Source: an uncultured Pirellulaceae bacterium (lineage in GTDB: Bacteria > Planctomycetota > Planctomycetia > Pirellulales > Pirellulaceae). Taken from it: DNA of 61,345 nt. The translations under genes were made by a program, and so were the position numbers. The notes under the pieces were generated by a model. The model saw only the letters and a list, made by a program, of their open reading frames with translations. It ran no database searches and was not told the origin of the DNA. Of this stretch, positions 9,684-19,746 are shown piece by piece (position 1 is the first letter of the stretch; each line of letters starts with the position of its first letter). The stretch spans positions 1 to 61,345 of the forward strand of contig CALFWR010000026.1 of NCBI GenBank assembly GCA_937928555.1, in the 5' to 3' direction.

Positions 9684-9827
9684 CTGTGATTTTTTCGATC
9701 ACCTTCCCGTCCGGGTCGGCCGGGAGGGCCGGCGGCTCACCGCGAGAGAGTGTTGCGAGTCGGACATTGCCAAAGGGAGGACATTGCCAAAGGGAGGGCA
9801 TTGGCATTGCGGTGGATAAAATCACAG
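9684..9827 (+). repeat. CTGTGATTTT-ended intergenic repeat, copy 1
   Basis: This ~144-bp element begins CTGTGATTTTTTCGATCACC and ends GATAAAATCACAG, so its ends are inverted copies. Inside are GGCGGCTCACCGC and a tandem of CATTGCCAAAGGGAGG. A second copy lies at 25112-25259 with the same order of blocks. No clear target duplication is seen. Confidence 0.7.
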
Positions 9828-9993
9828 GCTCTCCAGGATGTGAAAACTCGACTCCGGAAGTCGAGCTACGTAGCTGGCAACCCCAACTCTTGGCTGTCCT
9901 GGAGCAATAAAGCAGTTTTATGCACGTTGGTCGGGTTGTTGAGTCTTGCATCGGCGCGACGAGGCCGATTGGGATTTCGCTGCAGTGACTTAT

Positions 9994-10179
9994 CCGGAAT
10001 TATTCACGACGACGGGCGTTGATTGCGGTTAAATCTCGCTGTGCGTACCCGAAAACTGGATCGCCTCCGGAAATTCGGTTCACCTCGCTGATGAGTAGCA
10101 AAGCAGGACTTTTTTTGGACTGATACGGTGTTCATTGACTGAGCGAAAAGCCACGCCCACGCCTCGTGAATAATCCGGG
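9994..10179 (-). mobile_element. MITE-like repeat, core B, reversed
   Basis: The termini match the core-A family, but the interior differs (GAGCGAAAAGCCACGCCCACG at the left end as transcribed; GGTTCACCTCGCTGATGAG inside). It shares this core with the copies at 37170 and 45585. The flanks are CTTAT and CTTAC, a 4/5 target-duplication match. It occupies most of the gap between solA and sthA. Confidence 0.82.
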
Positions 10180-10251
10180 CTTACATTGCCCCAGGTTGCC
10201 GATATCGATAAAACAACAGTCCTCACCCAGTAATGAACCTACGGAAAATAG

Positions 10252-11643
10252 ATGGCTGACAGGAAAACCGACGTTGTTGTAATCGGCTCGGGACCGGGCG
10301 GCGAAGGTGCCGCGATGCAGTGTGCCAAGGCTGGCAAGAAAGTTATCCTTGTCGAACGCTACGAGAAAATCGGAGGGGGTTGCACGCACTGGGGCACGAT
10401 CCCCAGCAAGGCACTTCGTTTTGCGATCTTTCGGCTGACCGAATCGCTGAACAACCCCCTGTTGATTGACTGCGGCGTCAAAGCCAATCCGACGATCGCC
10501 CAGTTGACGGCCACTGCAGCCAAAGTCAGTTCCCAGCAGGAGGACATGCGGCGAAAATTCTACGGTCGCAACGACGTCGATGTCGTCAGCGGTCACGCGA
10601 AATTCATCAATCCGAATCGCATTGAAGTCGACGATGGGACCACGATTGAAACGGAACAGGTTGTGATCGCGGTGGGAGCCCGGCCCTACAATCCGCCGGA
10701 TATTGACTTTGACCATCCGAGGATTTTCGATAGCGATTCGATCCTGTCGATGGAAAACAAGCCACACTCGCTGACGATCTATGGAGCGGGTGTGATCGGT
10801 TGCGAATACGCGTCGATGTTTCGTAATCTTTCGATCAAGATCAACCTGATCAACTCGCGCAGTGGGCTGTTGGATTTTCTCGACGACGAAATCGCCGATG
10901 CGCTCAGTTACCATATGCGTGAACGCGGCGTGTTGATTCGTCATAACGAAAGCTACGAGCGAATTGAGCCTCTCGATGATGGCGTGGTGACGCATTTGAA
11001 AAGTGGCAAGCAGTTGAAAACCGATGCGTTGCTGTGGGCCGCGGGCCGAACCGGTAACAGTGACTCGCTGGCTTTGGAGAACATCGGGATCGAACCTGAC
11101 AGTCGTGGTTACATCGCAGTTAACGAGAAATTTCAGACTCAGGTCGAAAACGTCTACGCTGTAGGAGATGTGATTGGCTTTCCTTCACTGGCATCGGCGG
11201 CTTACACGCAGGGGCGAAGTGCGGGCAAGCAGATCGTGGGTTCTGCGACAGAGAAAGACCAGCGCATTGCCAAAGAGATTCCTGCGGGGATCTACACCAG
11301 CCCGGAAATCAGTTGTATCGGCAAAACCGAAAAGCAGCTTACCGAAGAAAAGGTTCCCTATGAGGTTGGCCATTCGAACTTCAAACATCTGGCCCGTGCG
11401 CAGATCATTGGGCAGCAGGTGGGGATGTTGAAGATTCTGTTCCATCGGGAAACGTTGGAAGTTCTGGGCGTTCATTGCTTTGGCCCGCATGCTTCGGAGA
11501 TCATCCACATTGGCCAGGCGATCATGTATCAGTCCGGCGAAGCCAATTCTCTGAATTACTTCCTCGATTCGACTTTCAATTACCCGACCATGGCCGAAGC
11601 CTATCGCGTGGCTGCTTTGAATGGGTTTAATCGCCTGTTTTGA
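10252..11643 (+). CDS. sthA: soluble pyridine nucleotide transhydrogenase
   Basis: This 463-residue FAD enzyme transfers hydride between NADPH and NAD+ in the cytoplasm. [10 protein letters not shown] at 12-21 binds FAD. C44[11 protein letters not shown] replaces the CxxxxC redox disulfide of lipoamide dehydrogenases with the single-cysteine form typical of Sth[14 protein letters not shown] is the NAD(P) motif, and [15 protein letters not shown] is the second FAD contact. The C-terminal dimerisation domain includes [19 protein letters not shown]. It is a stand-alone gene. Confidence 0.93.
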   Translation: MADRKTDVVVIGSGPGGEGAAMQCAKAGKKVILVERYEKIGGGCTHWGTIPSKALRFAIFRLTESLNNPLLIDCGVKANPTIAQLTATAAKVSSQQEDMRRKFYGRNDVDVVSGHAKFINPNRIEVDDGTTIETEQVVIAVGARPYNPPDIDFDHPRIFDSDSILSMENKPHSLTIYGAGVIGCEYASMFRNLSIKINLINSRSGLLDFLDDEIADALSYHMRERGVLIRHNESYERIEPLDDGVVTHLKSGKQLKTDALLWAAGRTGNSDSLALENIGIEPDSRGYIAVNEKFQTQVENVYAVGDVIGFPSLASAAYTQGRSAGKQIVGSATEKDQRIAKEIPAGIYTSPEISCIGKTEKQLTEEKVPYEVGHSNFKHLARAQIIGQQVGMLKILFHRETLEVLGVHCFGPHASEIIHIGQAIMYQSGEANSLNYFLDSTFNYPTMAEAYRVAALNGFNRLF

Positions 11644-11953
11644 GTGTTCAACCTGTTGGTTCGGAAAAGAATGACATATTGGTCGGATTGCAGCGAACAG
11701 GACAATTAGTCGGCCTTTGTTGCGAGCAATTTCACAAAATGGACACTTCGTGGGTTCAGTTAGCGGGTTGCAATTGATTTTGATCGCCATGCAATGACAA
11801 TCAATTGCGGATTAAGTGCTTTTGATTACAGTAGCGGAGCGGCATTGACCCGCTCAACGTTTCCAGTTCTGGGAACTGACTCACAAAACTGCTTTCCACG
11901 CTGTTCGTTTAGAACATTGCTGCCTTTCTATTTTTGGACCAGAGGAACAATCG
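11644..11953. other. gap upstream of the M10 protease gene, with an inverted repeat
   Basis: No gene was found in these 310 bp. A perfect 10-bp inverted repeat, GCAATTGATT (11770-11779) and AATCAATTGC (11799-11808), is separated by 19 nt. It lacks a T-run, so it is more likely an operator-like or structural site than a terminator for sthA. Nothing else is recognisable. Confidence 0.5.
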
Positions 11954-14731
11954 ATGACCGCGCCTGTCGTAGAGCACTTTAACGAAACGATCCAATTAAA
12001 CTCTGTCATCCCTGCGGCTGACCTTATTTCTGTTTCGGATGCTGATGGTGATTCGATTTCACGCTACATCATCCAAGACTTTCAATCGGATCCAACTGGC
12101 GGGTTCTTTCGGCTGCGAGGCAGTGCGTTTGCCAACGGCCAACAATTCACGATTGATGCGGCCGACCTTGCGGACCTTGAGTACGTCGCTGGTTCGCGAG
12201 TTGCCTGGGAAGGCTACCGGTTCATCGCGATTGACTCTGCGGGTGAAATTTCGACGGAGAACGTGTCGGGACGGTTGTACTCGGTTCGTCCGAATGTGAC
12301 TCGACCCACTGTTCTCACGACGCCCATCACTGCATTGGCTAACGAAGCCACCGTGTTGGCATCAGAGATTCGGGCTTTTGACCCGGATGGTTTCCCGATC
12401 ACGCAGTTCTTCATTCGTGACAGCGAAATCGACAACGGCTTTTTGGAGTTTAACGGTGAGGCGATTCCGCAAGGCGAGTATCGCCAGTTCAGCGCCCAGG
12501 AATTTGGCGGCGTGACCTACAACACTTCTGGCGAGGCGTCACTGGAAGAGATTCAGGTCTTTGCTTTCGATGGTCAGTTGTGGAGTGAATGGACTCGAAT
12601 CAACATCACGACGATTCCAAATGTCAACGTTCCTGTCGCTCAGTTTAGCAGCGCAAGCGTTTCATCGACTCAACTGGAAGTCGAACTGTTGCCGCTGGCC
12701 GACTTGGCGGTTGTCACCGATGACGATGGCAACTCCATCAAGTCCTACCAGTTCCTCAACACCAGTCCTCATGCGAACCATGGCGAATTGGTGTTCAGAG
12801 GCGTCGTCCAGCCCCGTCAGACCTTTTTCACGGTTCAGGCGGACGAGCTTGACCAAGTGTTCTATCAGGCACCCGACCGGAACCTGCCTAACCAGCAGAT
12901 TCGTTTTCGGGCGTTCGACGGCGAGTTCTTCAGTGCGCCGGGGACGATTAGCATTGAAACCGATTTTGAATTCGTTGCTCCCCCGGTTACCCCGAGCCTT
13001 TCCAATCCCGGTTTCGTTTACGACGAGCAGTTGGAAGTTTTCGGAGTTGACACTCTTTTCCAGCGTGTTGACGAGGGCGGGCAGACTCTGTCCTTTGAGG
13101 TGTACGACGGAAATCCCTTCGGGAATCGTAGTGCCAGGTTTGAGTTGAACAATGATCCGCTGGATCCGCTGACGATTCACGAGTTTGACGCCGCGACGAT
13201 CAATTCGAGTGTGCGTTTGCGAACGGGAGATTTCAACAATCGAAGCCGTGACGACATTCTGGTACGTGCCCGCACCGCCGACGGTGGGTATAGCCCGTGG
13301 TCCAAATTGATCGTTCGCACCGAACCGGAACACATCGGAGCACACTTTACTGGCAGTAACTGGCTTAACGTTCCGGGGATTCCGACCGATGCCCAGGGCC
13401 GATTGGTGCTGTCGTACAGTTTCTTGCAGGATTTCCCCGACTACCCGACCGGGTCCGCTACCGACGACGCCCCTCCAAACGACTTTACAATTTTCAATCA
13501 GAGTCAACGTGAATCAACACGACTGGCGTTTGAATCATTCGCTGCTGTTGCCAACATTCAGTTTGTTGAAGTTTCGGATACTTCGACCAACGTGCTTGGT
13601 CAGCGAGGCGGAATTTTCCGCTTTGGAAATTACGGGCAAGACAATGACGGTGCTCAGGCGTTTGCGTTTTTGCCGGGAACTGCGCCGCAAGCGGGCGATA
13701 TCTGGTTCAATCGTACTCTCATTTCAGAGACTCGACCGACTCGTGATCCCCAGTTGACGTTTGGTGGAAGTAGCTACACGACGCTGCTTCACGAATTGGG
13801 ACACGCTGTCGGATTTGCTCATGTATTTGACGGTGCGGTGATTTTGCCGCCCGAGACGCAGACGGATGATTTTTCGGTACTCTCTACATTCACTGGTCAG
13901 CGTCCTGACGGGCTGTTCCCAACGACTCCGCAGTTGTACGACGTTGAGTCCTTGCAGGCTCTTTACGGTGCGAATCCGACTTATCGGGATGGCGATACGG
14001 TTTGGAGCCTGGCAACCACCTGGGCTGGAAGACCTTCGTTTACAGAATCGGTTTACGACGCTGGCGGCAACGATACGCTTTCGCTTGTTGGATCGGATCC
14101 GTTGGTCGGATTCAATGCTGACGGAACAGGGATTCTTTACCAAAACGCTATCGACTTGACGCCCGGTGGGTTCAGCACCTTTAATGGGCACTTGAACAAC
14201 GTTTCGATCGCTTTGCGTGCCGAAATCGAAAACGCGATTGGAAGTGACCTGACCGATACGATTCTTGGCAATCATCTTTCAAACACAATCGATGGTGGTG
14301 CTGGCGATGACTTCATCGAAGGATCGGCCGGCAACGATTTCATCACCGGTGGTGCCGGCAATGACATCTTCCAGTTTGGTGTCGGTGACGGACAGGACGT
14401 GGTCAACGAGCAGCGTCTTGCAGGCCGCGACAGTATTCGTCTGACACAGTTTCCAACGCTCGATGTGCTGGAGGACGATGTCAACTTCAGGCTCGAGGGA
14501 AGAGACTTGGTCATCGACCTGAACCTTGATAACTCGGATGTGAACGATGGCAGTATTCGCATCGTCAATCAGGTTTTTGGTCGATTCCGAGTCGAGACAT
14601 TGGAATTGGGCGGAACAGCAATCGACCTTGTCGATCTGACGTCGCAGTTGTCGGCTGCTCCGAGCGGCATTGACAGCTTCCGAATTACCAGCACCGCCGG
14701 ACAGTTCGGGCAGCTTGTTGCTCCGGTTTAA
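11954..14731 (+). CDS. secreted RTX-type M10 (serralysin-like) metalloprotease with tandem N-terminal repeats
   Basis: This 925-residue protein starts at an ATG after AGAGGA. Residues 20-440 hold about four ~100-residue beta-rich repeats with a shared pattern (DxDGxSI..Y.., a mid-repeat glycine, and AxDGxxWSxW-like ends). A metzincin catalytic domain follows, with the full zinc motif HELGHAVGFAH at 613-623. Near 779-806 there are RTX nonapeptide-like repeats (GGAGDD, GSAGNDF, GGAGNDIF) that bind Ca2+. There is no N-terminal signal peptide, as expected for type I secretion through a C-terminal signal. No type I secretion genes lie nearby. The substrate is unknown. Confidence 0.82.
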   Translation: MTAPVVEHFNETIQLNSVIPAADLISVSDADGDSISRYIIQDFQSDPTGGFFRLRGSAFANGQQFTIDAADLADLEYVAGSRVAWEGYRFIAIDSAGEISTENVSGRLYSVRPNVTRPTVLTTPITALANEATVLASEIRAFDPDGFPITQFFIRDSEIDNGFLEFNGEAIPQGEYRQFSAQEFGGVTYNTSGEASLEEIQVFAFDGQLWSEWTRINITTIPNVNVPVAQFSSASVSSTQLEVELLPLADLAVVTDDDGNSIKSYQFLNTSPHANHGELVFRGVVQPRQTFFTVQADELDQVFYQAPDRNLPNQQIRFRAFDGEFFSAPGTISIETDFEFVAPPVTPSLSNPGFVYDEQLEVFGVDTLFQRVDEGGQTLSFEVYDGNPFGNRSARFELNNDPLDPLTIHEFDAATINSSVRLRTGDFNNRSRDDILVRARTADGGYSPWSKLIVRTEPEHIGAHFTGSNWLNVPGIPTDAQGRLVLSYSFLQDFPDYPTGSATDDAPPNDFTIFNQSQRESTRLAFESFAAVANIQFVEVSDTSTNVLGQRGGIFRFGNYGQDNDGAQAFAFLPGTAPQAGDIWFNRTLISETRPTRDPQLTFGGSSYTTLLHELGHAVGFAHVFDGAVILPPETQTDDFSVLSTFTGQRPDGLFPTTPQLYDVESLQALYGANPTYRDGDTVWSLATTWAGRPSFTESVYDAGGNDTLSLVGSDPLVGFNADGTGILYQNAIDLTPGGFSTFNGHLNNVSIALRAEIENAIGSDLTDTILGNHLSNTIDGGAGDDFIEGSAGNDFITGGAGNDIFQFGVGDGQDVVNEQRLAGRDSIRLTQFPTLDVLEDDVNFRLEGRDLVIDLNLDNSDVNDGSIRIVNQVFGRFRVETLELGGTAIDLVDLTSQLSAAPSGIDSFRITSTAGQFGQLVAPV

Positions 14732-14751
14732 GAGTCTGGGATTAAACGAAC

Positions 14752-14786
14752 AAAGCCGGCTATCGTGTGAACGATGCCGGCTTTTT
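14752..14786. terminator. bidirectional rho-independent terminator
   Basis: AAAGCCGGC and GCCGGCTTTTT form a GC-rich stem around a 15-nt loop, with A-run and T-run on opposite sides. It lies between the convergent protease gene and the Cys-rich protein gene and could stop both. Confidence 0.8.
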
Positions 14787-14822
14787 CATTGGTTGAGCCA
14801 ATTTGAATTGCCTTGATTTCGC

Positions 14823-15578
14823 TTACTTCGCTTCTTCAATGGGAGGCCGCGGCACTTGGTCCAGGTCGAAAGCGTCGGGGGTAACTTTGGGTGCGGGCGG
14901 CTCTTCAGTTGCGGCTTTTTCTCTGGCTTGTGCTTCGGCAGCGGCCTTTTCTGCTTTTTCAGCTTCCGCTTGTTCCTGCTCGATCTGCTGAGCGGTTTTT
15001 GGAACGGGTGGCTCGTGAACGCTCCATGTGTATTTGCATCCGGGGCATTCGTAAGAGTCTTTTTTCAGCACGTTGATGACGCGAACTTTGCTCCGTTTTG
15101 GCGGGCAGCTTTTCTTCCACGGTAGCCACACAGAGGGAACACAAATTTCTTTCTGTTCAACTTTGAAGTAGGGTTTCTTTTCAGTCGTCTTTTCGATTTT
15201 CAGTTCGCAAAAATCGCAGTCGCAACTGGGGCATGACACCTTTGGCCGACGACGAATTTGGCATCTCTTGCAGTCGCAAGTCGCAGGAGCAGCGGTTTTC
15301 CGAACAGGGACGTGCCTCTGTGAAACGGCGTGCTGCGATACGACCGAATTCGGTCTCGGCTGGGCACATTGTGCACAACCGCAGTTGCTTTTGCGTGAAC
15401 CAATGTTTACCGGGTTGAGTTTCCCGCGAAGGCAGCCAGTGCACGTTTGCACGCCGCAGCCGCAAGTCGAGTGAACCACTTGTGCCTGTAGTTGAGATGT
15501 ACCCGTCATCGTCAATTGAAAACTTACAAGGCAGATCGCCATTGCGAGCAGGGTCTTGAGGTTCATTTTCCTGTCCAT
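14823..15578 (-). CDS. exported Cys-rich protein, unknown function
   Basis: This 251-residue protein starts MDRKMNLKTLLAMAIC and has a signal peptide ending near AQA-type residues (QLQAQ, 29-33). Cysteines come in pairs along the mature part: CGCGVQTCTGC (39-49), CGCAQC (66-71), CDCKRC (101-106), CPSCDCDFC (116-124) and CPGC (178-181). That spacing is typical of metal-binding knuckles or disulfide-rich proteins. The tail (about 195-235) is Glu/Ala-rich and probably helical. An ATG 12 nt downstream (15566, preceded by AGGA) is an alternative start. It lies 73 bp downstream of the porin gene and may share its transcript. No family was recognised. Confidence 0.7.
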   Translation of the reverse strand: MDRKMNLKTLLAMAICLVSFQLTMTGTSQLQAQVVHSTCGCGVQTCTGCLRGKLNPVNIGSRKSNCGCAQCAQPRPNSVVSQHAVSQRHVPVRKTAAPATCDCKRCQIRRRPKVSCPSCDCDFCELKIEKTTEKKPYFKVEQKEICVPSVWLPWKKSCPPKRSKVRVINVLKKDSYECPGCKYTWSVHEPPVPKTAQQIEQEQAEAEKAEKAAAEAQAREKAATEEPPAPKVTPDAFDLDQVPRPPIEEAK

Positions 15579-15651
15579 GGTAGAGTGTGGAATTGTCTTG
15601 GGGTGGAATTGGACGGTGGTTGTCCGGATCTGCAGATTGTTTGGAGTCGAT

Positions 15652-17178
15652 TTAGAAGTCGACCATGAACCGCACGCCGACCGACTGATAGTCGCCACCG
15701 GCTCCCTGGTCGGTGAATCCGGGTCGATCGATTTCACCGACGATGTAGTTAAACTGCATTCTTGAGTAGGCATTCCAGAACCAGTTAAGACCCAGGGTGA
15801 ACGAGTCGGCTTGTCCTCCGATAATGTCCTGATCGGTCAGGTCGGCAAACGAGTATCGAACCGCTGCTTGCCATGCACCGAGGCCGCGTTTGACTTCGCC
15901 GTTACGGTCGCGGACGGAAAAGAAGTTTTCAAACGGCTTGATCCGGTCAAGGGTGCCGGTGTTGCGGTTCCACGGCATATGCTCACCGGTAAGCATGTAG
16001 GCTGCCTGAACGTAGCCACCGTCAAAGCGAAGGTTTTCGCCGACTGATGCAAGTCGGTTTACTCCCACGGTCAGGTATTCGCCTGACAACTGGAAGGCCC
16101 CGACGTTGTAGACAAGTTCAAAACCGAACAGGTTGTTGGTGTCGGCTCCAAGAATCCGACCGGTGTCCAGCCAGCGTTCGATGTGTCGTGATTCTGCACG
16201 TGTTCGATACCTTGCCGCGTTTTCAGGTCCATCGGTGCTTCCATCAGGCCAGCCAAAGCTTCCCGCGAATCCAAGGTGCAGATAGCCGCGTCCCCCTGAA
16301 GATTCGTCGTACCATGGCGTCATGGCCAGGCGGGCAGCAAATTCTGGCTGGTAGTGATCGTTGATGAAGCCGATTCCGTTTTGTGTGAGTTGTTGGTGCC
16401 AGAAACCGTATCGCCAGTTGAACTTCTTGTCTTCGCTCACGCCGTTGGATGAAATTCCAAGTCGTCGGGAGTCTTCATTGAAGGCTTCGACGACGAACGG
16501 ACGTTCGATGAAGATGTTGAAGCGGCTACTGTTGAGGTGATCGTAACCATAAGGTCGCTTGTGGTTACCGATGATGATCGTGTTGAACAGTGGGCTGTTT
16601 CTGAACCCGATGATCACATCGCGATAGGACGGGTCGTTCCCGCCCGCGAATTCGCCTTCGTATTTGTAGAACACGTTGTCGTTCAAATCGCCGCTGACGC
16701 CAATTCGAATCCGGCGGAATGCGACGCGGTCCCTGACGTCTTCGCCTTCAATGGCATCGATGCCAAGGTCGGTGTCGGGAAACGCCCACCAGTCGAGGTG
16801 AATGCGTCCGAAGAACTTCATTTTTGGGTTTTTGTGGCCGTGGACGACGAAACTCGGGATGGTCTTTTGGATGTCGTCAATGACGTCGGTTTGCTCTTCG
16901 AACGCCTCTTGCATTTGATCCAGGCGTTTGGTGAAATCCGCTGGCGAAGGCAAATCGCTTTGGGCCTCGGATCGCTTGAGGCTTTGTTCCAGATCGTATT
17001 CGACTTCTTCGAGTCGAAGTTTTAGTTTCGCAAGTTCTTCGCTGAGGTCTTCAGATTCCTGGGTTACTCCAAAGCCTGCGGTTTGGAATTGTTGTGCGGC
17101 AATGGAGTCGCTTTGCTTAAGCAGACCGGTGCCGATGAATATTACCAGGAGCGAAAAGATTTGACGTGATGACAGCAT
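15652..17178 (-). CDS. OprO/OprP-type outer membrane porin
   Basis: This 508-residue protein has an N-terminal signal segment (LLVIFIGTGLL), then a coiled coil (about 40-100, AKLKLRLEEVEYDLEQSLKR) and a beta-barrel of the phosphate-selective porin O/P family. Barrel markers include RRIRIGVSGDLNDNVFYKYEGEF, a long run of alternating residues, and a C-terminal aromatic end (VGVRFMVDF) of the kind BAM recognises. The coiled coil before the barrel is frequent in planctomycete porins and may contact peptidoglycan. The real solute cannot be inferred from sequence; phosphate or other anions are possible. Confidence 0.82.
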   Translation of the reverse strand: MLSSRQIFSLLVIFIGTGLLKQSDSIAAQQFQTAGFGVTQESEDLSEELAKLKLRLEEVEYDLEQSLKRSEAQSDLPSPADFTKRLDQMQEAFEEQTDVIDDIQKTIPSFVVHGHKNPKMKFFGRIHLDWWAFPDTDLGIDAIEGEDVRDRVAFRRIRIGVSGDLNDNVFYKYEGEFAGGNDPSYRDVIIGFRNSPLFNTIIIGNHKRPYGYDHLNSSRFNIFIERPFVVEAFNEDSRRLGISSNGVSEDKKFNWRYGFWHQQLTQNGIGFINDHYQPEFAARLAMTPWYDESSGGRGYLHLGFAGSFGWPDGSTDGPENAARYRTRAESRHIERWLDTGRILGADTNNLFGFELVYNVGAFQLSGEYLTVGVNRLASVGENLRFDGGYVQAAYMLTGEHMPWNRNTGTLDRIKPFENFFSVRDRNGEVKRGLGAWQAAVRYSFADLTDQDIIGGQADSFTLGLNWFWNAYSRMQFNYIVGEIDRPGFTDQGAGGDYQSVGVRFMVDF

Positions 17179-17422
17179 GTTGTTGCCCGAAACATCCAGA
17201 ATTGGTACTTACTGCGAAATTCGGAAAAACAGTGTCTGTCGGATAAGTCCTGATCAACAACTTCACGCAAATAATCGGGACCTGCTGAATCAGTCAGCAA
17301 TACCTGCAAAGTTTCAATCGCAGGTCTTGCGTGATCGTTACAGCCTGGTGACGCGATCCTCACGGGACGTTGAATCCGAACACCGGGATCAACAGGGATT
17401 TAATGTACGACCTGCGGATCTG

Positions 17423-18172
17423 TTAACATTTGACATCGCGCATGCTCCGGAAATCGGTCGGCAATCCCATGTTGGAGAACAGAGTTTCAAGCAGGGACTG
17501 ATAGCCATTGCCGGAAAAGTCTCTGGGATCGGTAAAGCCAAAGTTGGCTCTCTTTTCAGCCAAAGCCCTGCCCTGCTCTGCCGAAAGACGTTGCGGACCG
17601 CCCAACAGAAAAGACATCAGTAGCGTTTTGCAGGAAGACTCGAAGATCTCAGTCATCCAGAATGCAGATTTTAAATCGGTTCCGTAGGTGACGAGTCCGT
17701 GATTGGCCAGGAGAACGGCATTGGTTTGCTTCACAAATGGCTGGATTGATTGTGCGAACTCGTTGGTCCCTGGAGTGGCAAACGGTGCGAATCCTGTTTC
17801 ACCCAAAAACAAATCGGGCTCGGCAAGGTATCGGGTTGGCAATGGCTGGTGGGCGACCGCAAAAGCAGTCGCATGCGGCGGGTGGGAATGAACCACTGCG
17901 TGAACGTCGCTGCGTTGTCGATAAATTTCCAAATGCAGCCGAATTTCACTGGTAGGTTTTTCTGATCCGGCAATGACATTCATCTCAAAGTCCACCACGC
18001 ACAGATCCTCAGGATTAAGGTCACCCTTGCAATGCATTGTCGGCGTGCAGAGGACCGCGTCTTCGCCCAGACGAATCGAGAGGTTGCCTTCGTGTCCGGC
18101 AACGAATTCGCGGGCGTAAATTCGTTTGCCGATGTCACAAATGAGTTGCCTGGACTTGTTGTGCTGTGTCAT
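17423..18172 (-). CDS. class II aldolase/adducin family protein (fuculose-phosphate aldolase-like)
   Basis: This 249-residue cytoplasmic zinc lyase is likely to split a sugar-1-phosphate into dihydroxyacetone phosphate and an aldehyde. Zinc ligands are visible as H95 and H97 in VVHSHPPH, and a third histidine in LLANHGLVTYG. The catalytic acid region is SEIRLH (E76). GHEGNLSIR at 27-35 is the phosphate-binding loop. L-fuculose- or L-rhamnulose-phosphate aldolase is possible; the substrate is not determined. It is divergent from the kinase-like gene, whose start is 21 bp away, so the two share a promoter region. Confidence 0.8.
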   Translation of the reverse strand: MTQHNKSRQLICDIGKRIYAREFVAGHEGNLSIRLGEDAVLCTPTMHCKGDLNPEDLCVVDFEMNVIAGSEKPTSEIRLHLEIYRQRSDVHAVVHSHPPHATAFAVAHQPLPTRYLAEPDLFLGETGFAPFATPGTNEFAQSIQPFVKQTNAVLLANHGLVTYGTDLKSAFWMTEIFESSCKTLLMSFLLGGPQRLSAEQGRALAEKRANFGFTDPRDFSGNGYQSLLETLFSNMGLPTDFRSMRDVKC

Positions 18173-18193
18173 GGATGATGCAAAGATTTTGAG

Positions 18194-19174
18194 ATGTCAG
18201 ACGAAAAATTAATACAGGAAATCGCCGGGATCGTTGGCTGCGATTCGGTTCAAAGGCTTGAGGACGTCCAGTCGCTGTGGAGCGGCTACGGCGAAATTGT
18301 CCGGGTTCGTTTACAGCCCTCAGGTGCGACTGCGATTGTCAAGCATGTGTGTCCGCCAAGCAAGCGGGAGCACAAGTATGGATGGGCGGGCGACGTTTCG
18401 CATCAGCGGAAGCTTTTGTCCTACGCCAACGAACTGTCATGGTACCAGGGCGCGGCGAAAATATGTGGTGCCGCCTGTCCGATGGCGACGCTGATGGGTG
18501 CCGACAGCGGCGAAAGCGAATGGCTGTTGGTGATGGAAGACCTTGACGCTGCCGGGTTTCCGCTTCGACGAACTCGGGTCAACCCAAGCCAGTTCAATGC
18601 CTGTTTAAGCTGGTTGGCGGGTCTGCACGCAAGGTTCATCACCGACGCTACTGAACCGCGCGAAGCCAATGTGCGCAAACTTTGGCCGGTGGGGACTTAC
18701 TGGCACTTGGCGACTCGGTCGGATGAGTACGAAGTGATGGAATCTGGATCGCTTAAAAAGTATGCCCGAGCGATCGACGAACGGCTCAACTCGTGTCGAT
18801 TTCAGACGATCGTTCATGGCGACGCAAAGCTGGCCAACTTTTGCTTTTCAAAGGACGATCGGGTGGCTGCGGTGGATTTTCAGTATGTTGGCGGCGGGTG
18901 CGGAATGAAGGACGTGGCTTACTTTATCAGTAGCTGTTTGGACGAAGACCAGTGCGAGCGTCGCGAATCGGAACTGCTGGATCGCTATTTTGGATATTTG
19001 AAAGGCTACGTTTCCAAGGTCGACATCAGCGAGGTCGAATCCGAATGGCGCGAGCTTTATCCGTTGGTGTGGGCTGATTTTTGCAGGTTTTTGGCGGGAT
19101 GGTCGCCGGGTCACTGGAAATTGCACCGTTACAGCCAACGCCTGGCGGGCAAGGCGATCGCTCAGTTGTCCTGA
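18194..19174 (+). CDS. EcKinase/aminoglycoside phosphotransferase-like small-molecule kinase
   Basis: This 326-residue protein has the kinase fold of the choline kinase/APH group. The likely ATP-binding lysine is K50 (AIVKHV). The catalytic loop is H208-G-D210-AKLANF, and the metal-binding motif is D228-F-Q, the DFQ form seen in ecdysteroid-kinase-like proteins. The gene is divergent from the class II aldolase gene, which would suit a sugar kinase supplying an aldolase, but that link is inference. Its 3' end overlaps lemA on the opposite strand by 13 bp. Confidence 0.75.
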   Translation: MSDEKLIQEIAGIVGCDSVQRLEDVQSLWSGYGEIVRVRLQPSGATAIVKHVCPPSKREHKYGWAGDVSHQRKLLSYANELSWYQGAAKICGAACPMATLMGADSGESEWLLVMEDLDAAGFPLRRTRVNPSQFNACLSWLAGLHARFITDATEPREANVRKLWPVGTYWHLATRSDEYEVMESGSLKKYARAIDERLNSCRFQTIVHGDAKLANFCFSKDDRVAAVDFQYVGGGCGMKDVAYFISSCLDEDQCERRESELLDRYFGYLKGYVSKVDISEVESEWRELYPLVWADFCRFLAGWSPGHWKLHRYSQRLAGKAIAQLS

Positions 19175-19731
19175 TCGAATCCAATCGCGACGACGTCCCG
19201 TTCATCGTCAGCGGCTCGAAAGTAATCGCGAGATTCGAATCCAAAGGCTCCTGCGACGACGTTGGACGGGAACGATTCGCACTTGTTGCGGTAGTCGCGG
19301 ACGTTGCCGTTGTAAAAACGTCGCGCGGCCTGGATTCGGTTTTCGGTGTTGGCCAGTTCCTCCTGAAGCTGCAAAAAATTGCGGTCGGCTTTCAGGTCGG
19401 GATACGATTCAACAACGATGAGCAATTGTTTGAGAGCAGAATCAAGCTGCGATTCGGCTCCTGTTCGCTGTGTGGAATAGGAACCGGCATCGATGCACTG
19501 CTTGCGAAGCGTAACGACTCGTTGCAGAACTTCCTTTTCGTGTTGGGCGTAGCCTTTGACGGTCTCAACGAGGTTGGGGATCAGTTCGTGGCGTCTTTTG
19601 AGTTCCGTGTCGATGTTGGCCCAGGCGTCAGCAATGTGGTTCTTGAGCGACACGAGGCCGTTGTACTGCACGAGGATATAGATCAGGGGCAGCAGAACGA
19701 TTGCGGCGAAAACAATAAGCAGAGCGGGCAC
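19162..19731 (-). CDS. lemA: LemA family membrane protein
   Basis: LemA proteins have one N-terminal membrane segment and a helical cytoplasmic-type bundle; their role is unknown. Here the membrane segment ([23 protein letters not shown]) precedes the family core ([27 protein letters not shown], shown in part) and [10 protein letters not shown]. The GTG at 19731 is preferred because GAGGA lies just upstream; a TTG at 19746, touching the previous stop codon, would add five residues. It probably forms an operon with the membrane protein gene upstream. Confidence 0.88.
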   Translation of the reverse strand: MPALLIVFAAIVLLPLIYILVQYNGLVSLKNHIADAWANIDTELKRRHELIPNLVETVKGYAQHEKEVLQRVVTLRKQCIDAGSYSTQRTGAESQLDSALKQLLIVVESYPDLKADRNFLQLQEELANTENRIQAARRFYNGNVRDYRNKCESFPSNVVAGAFGFESRDYFRAADDERDVVAIGFDQDN

Positions 19732-19746
19732 GAATTCCTCGGGCAA

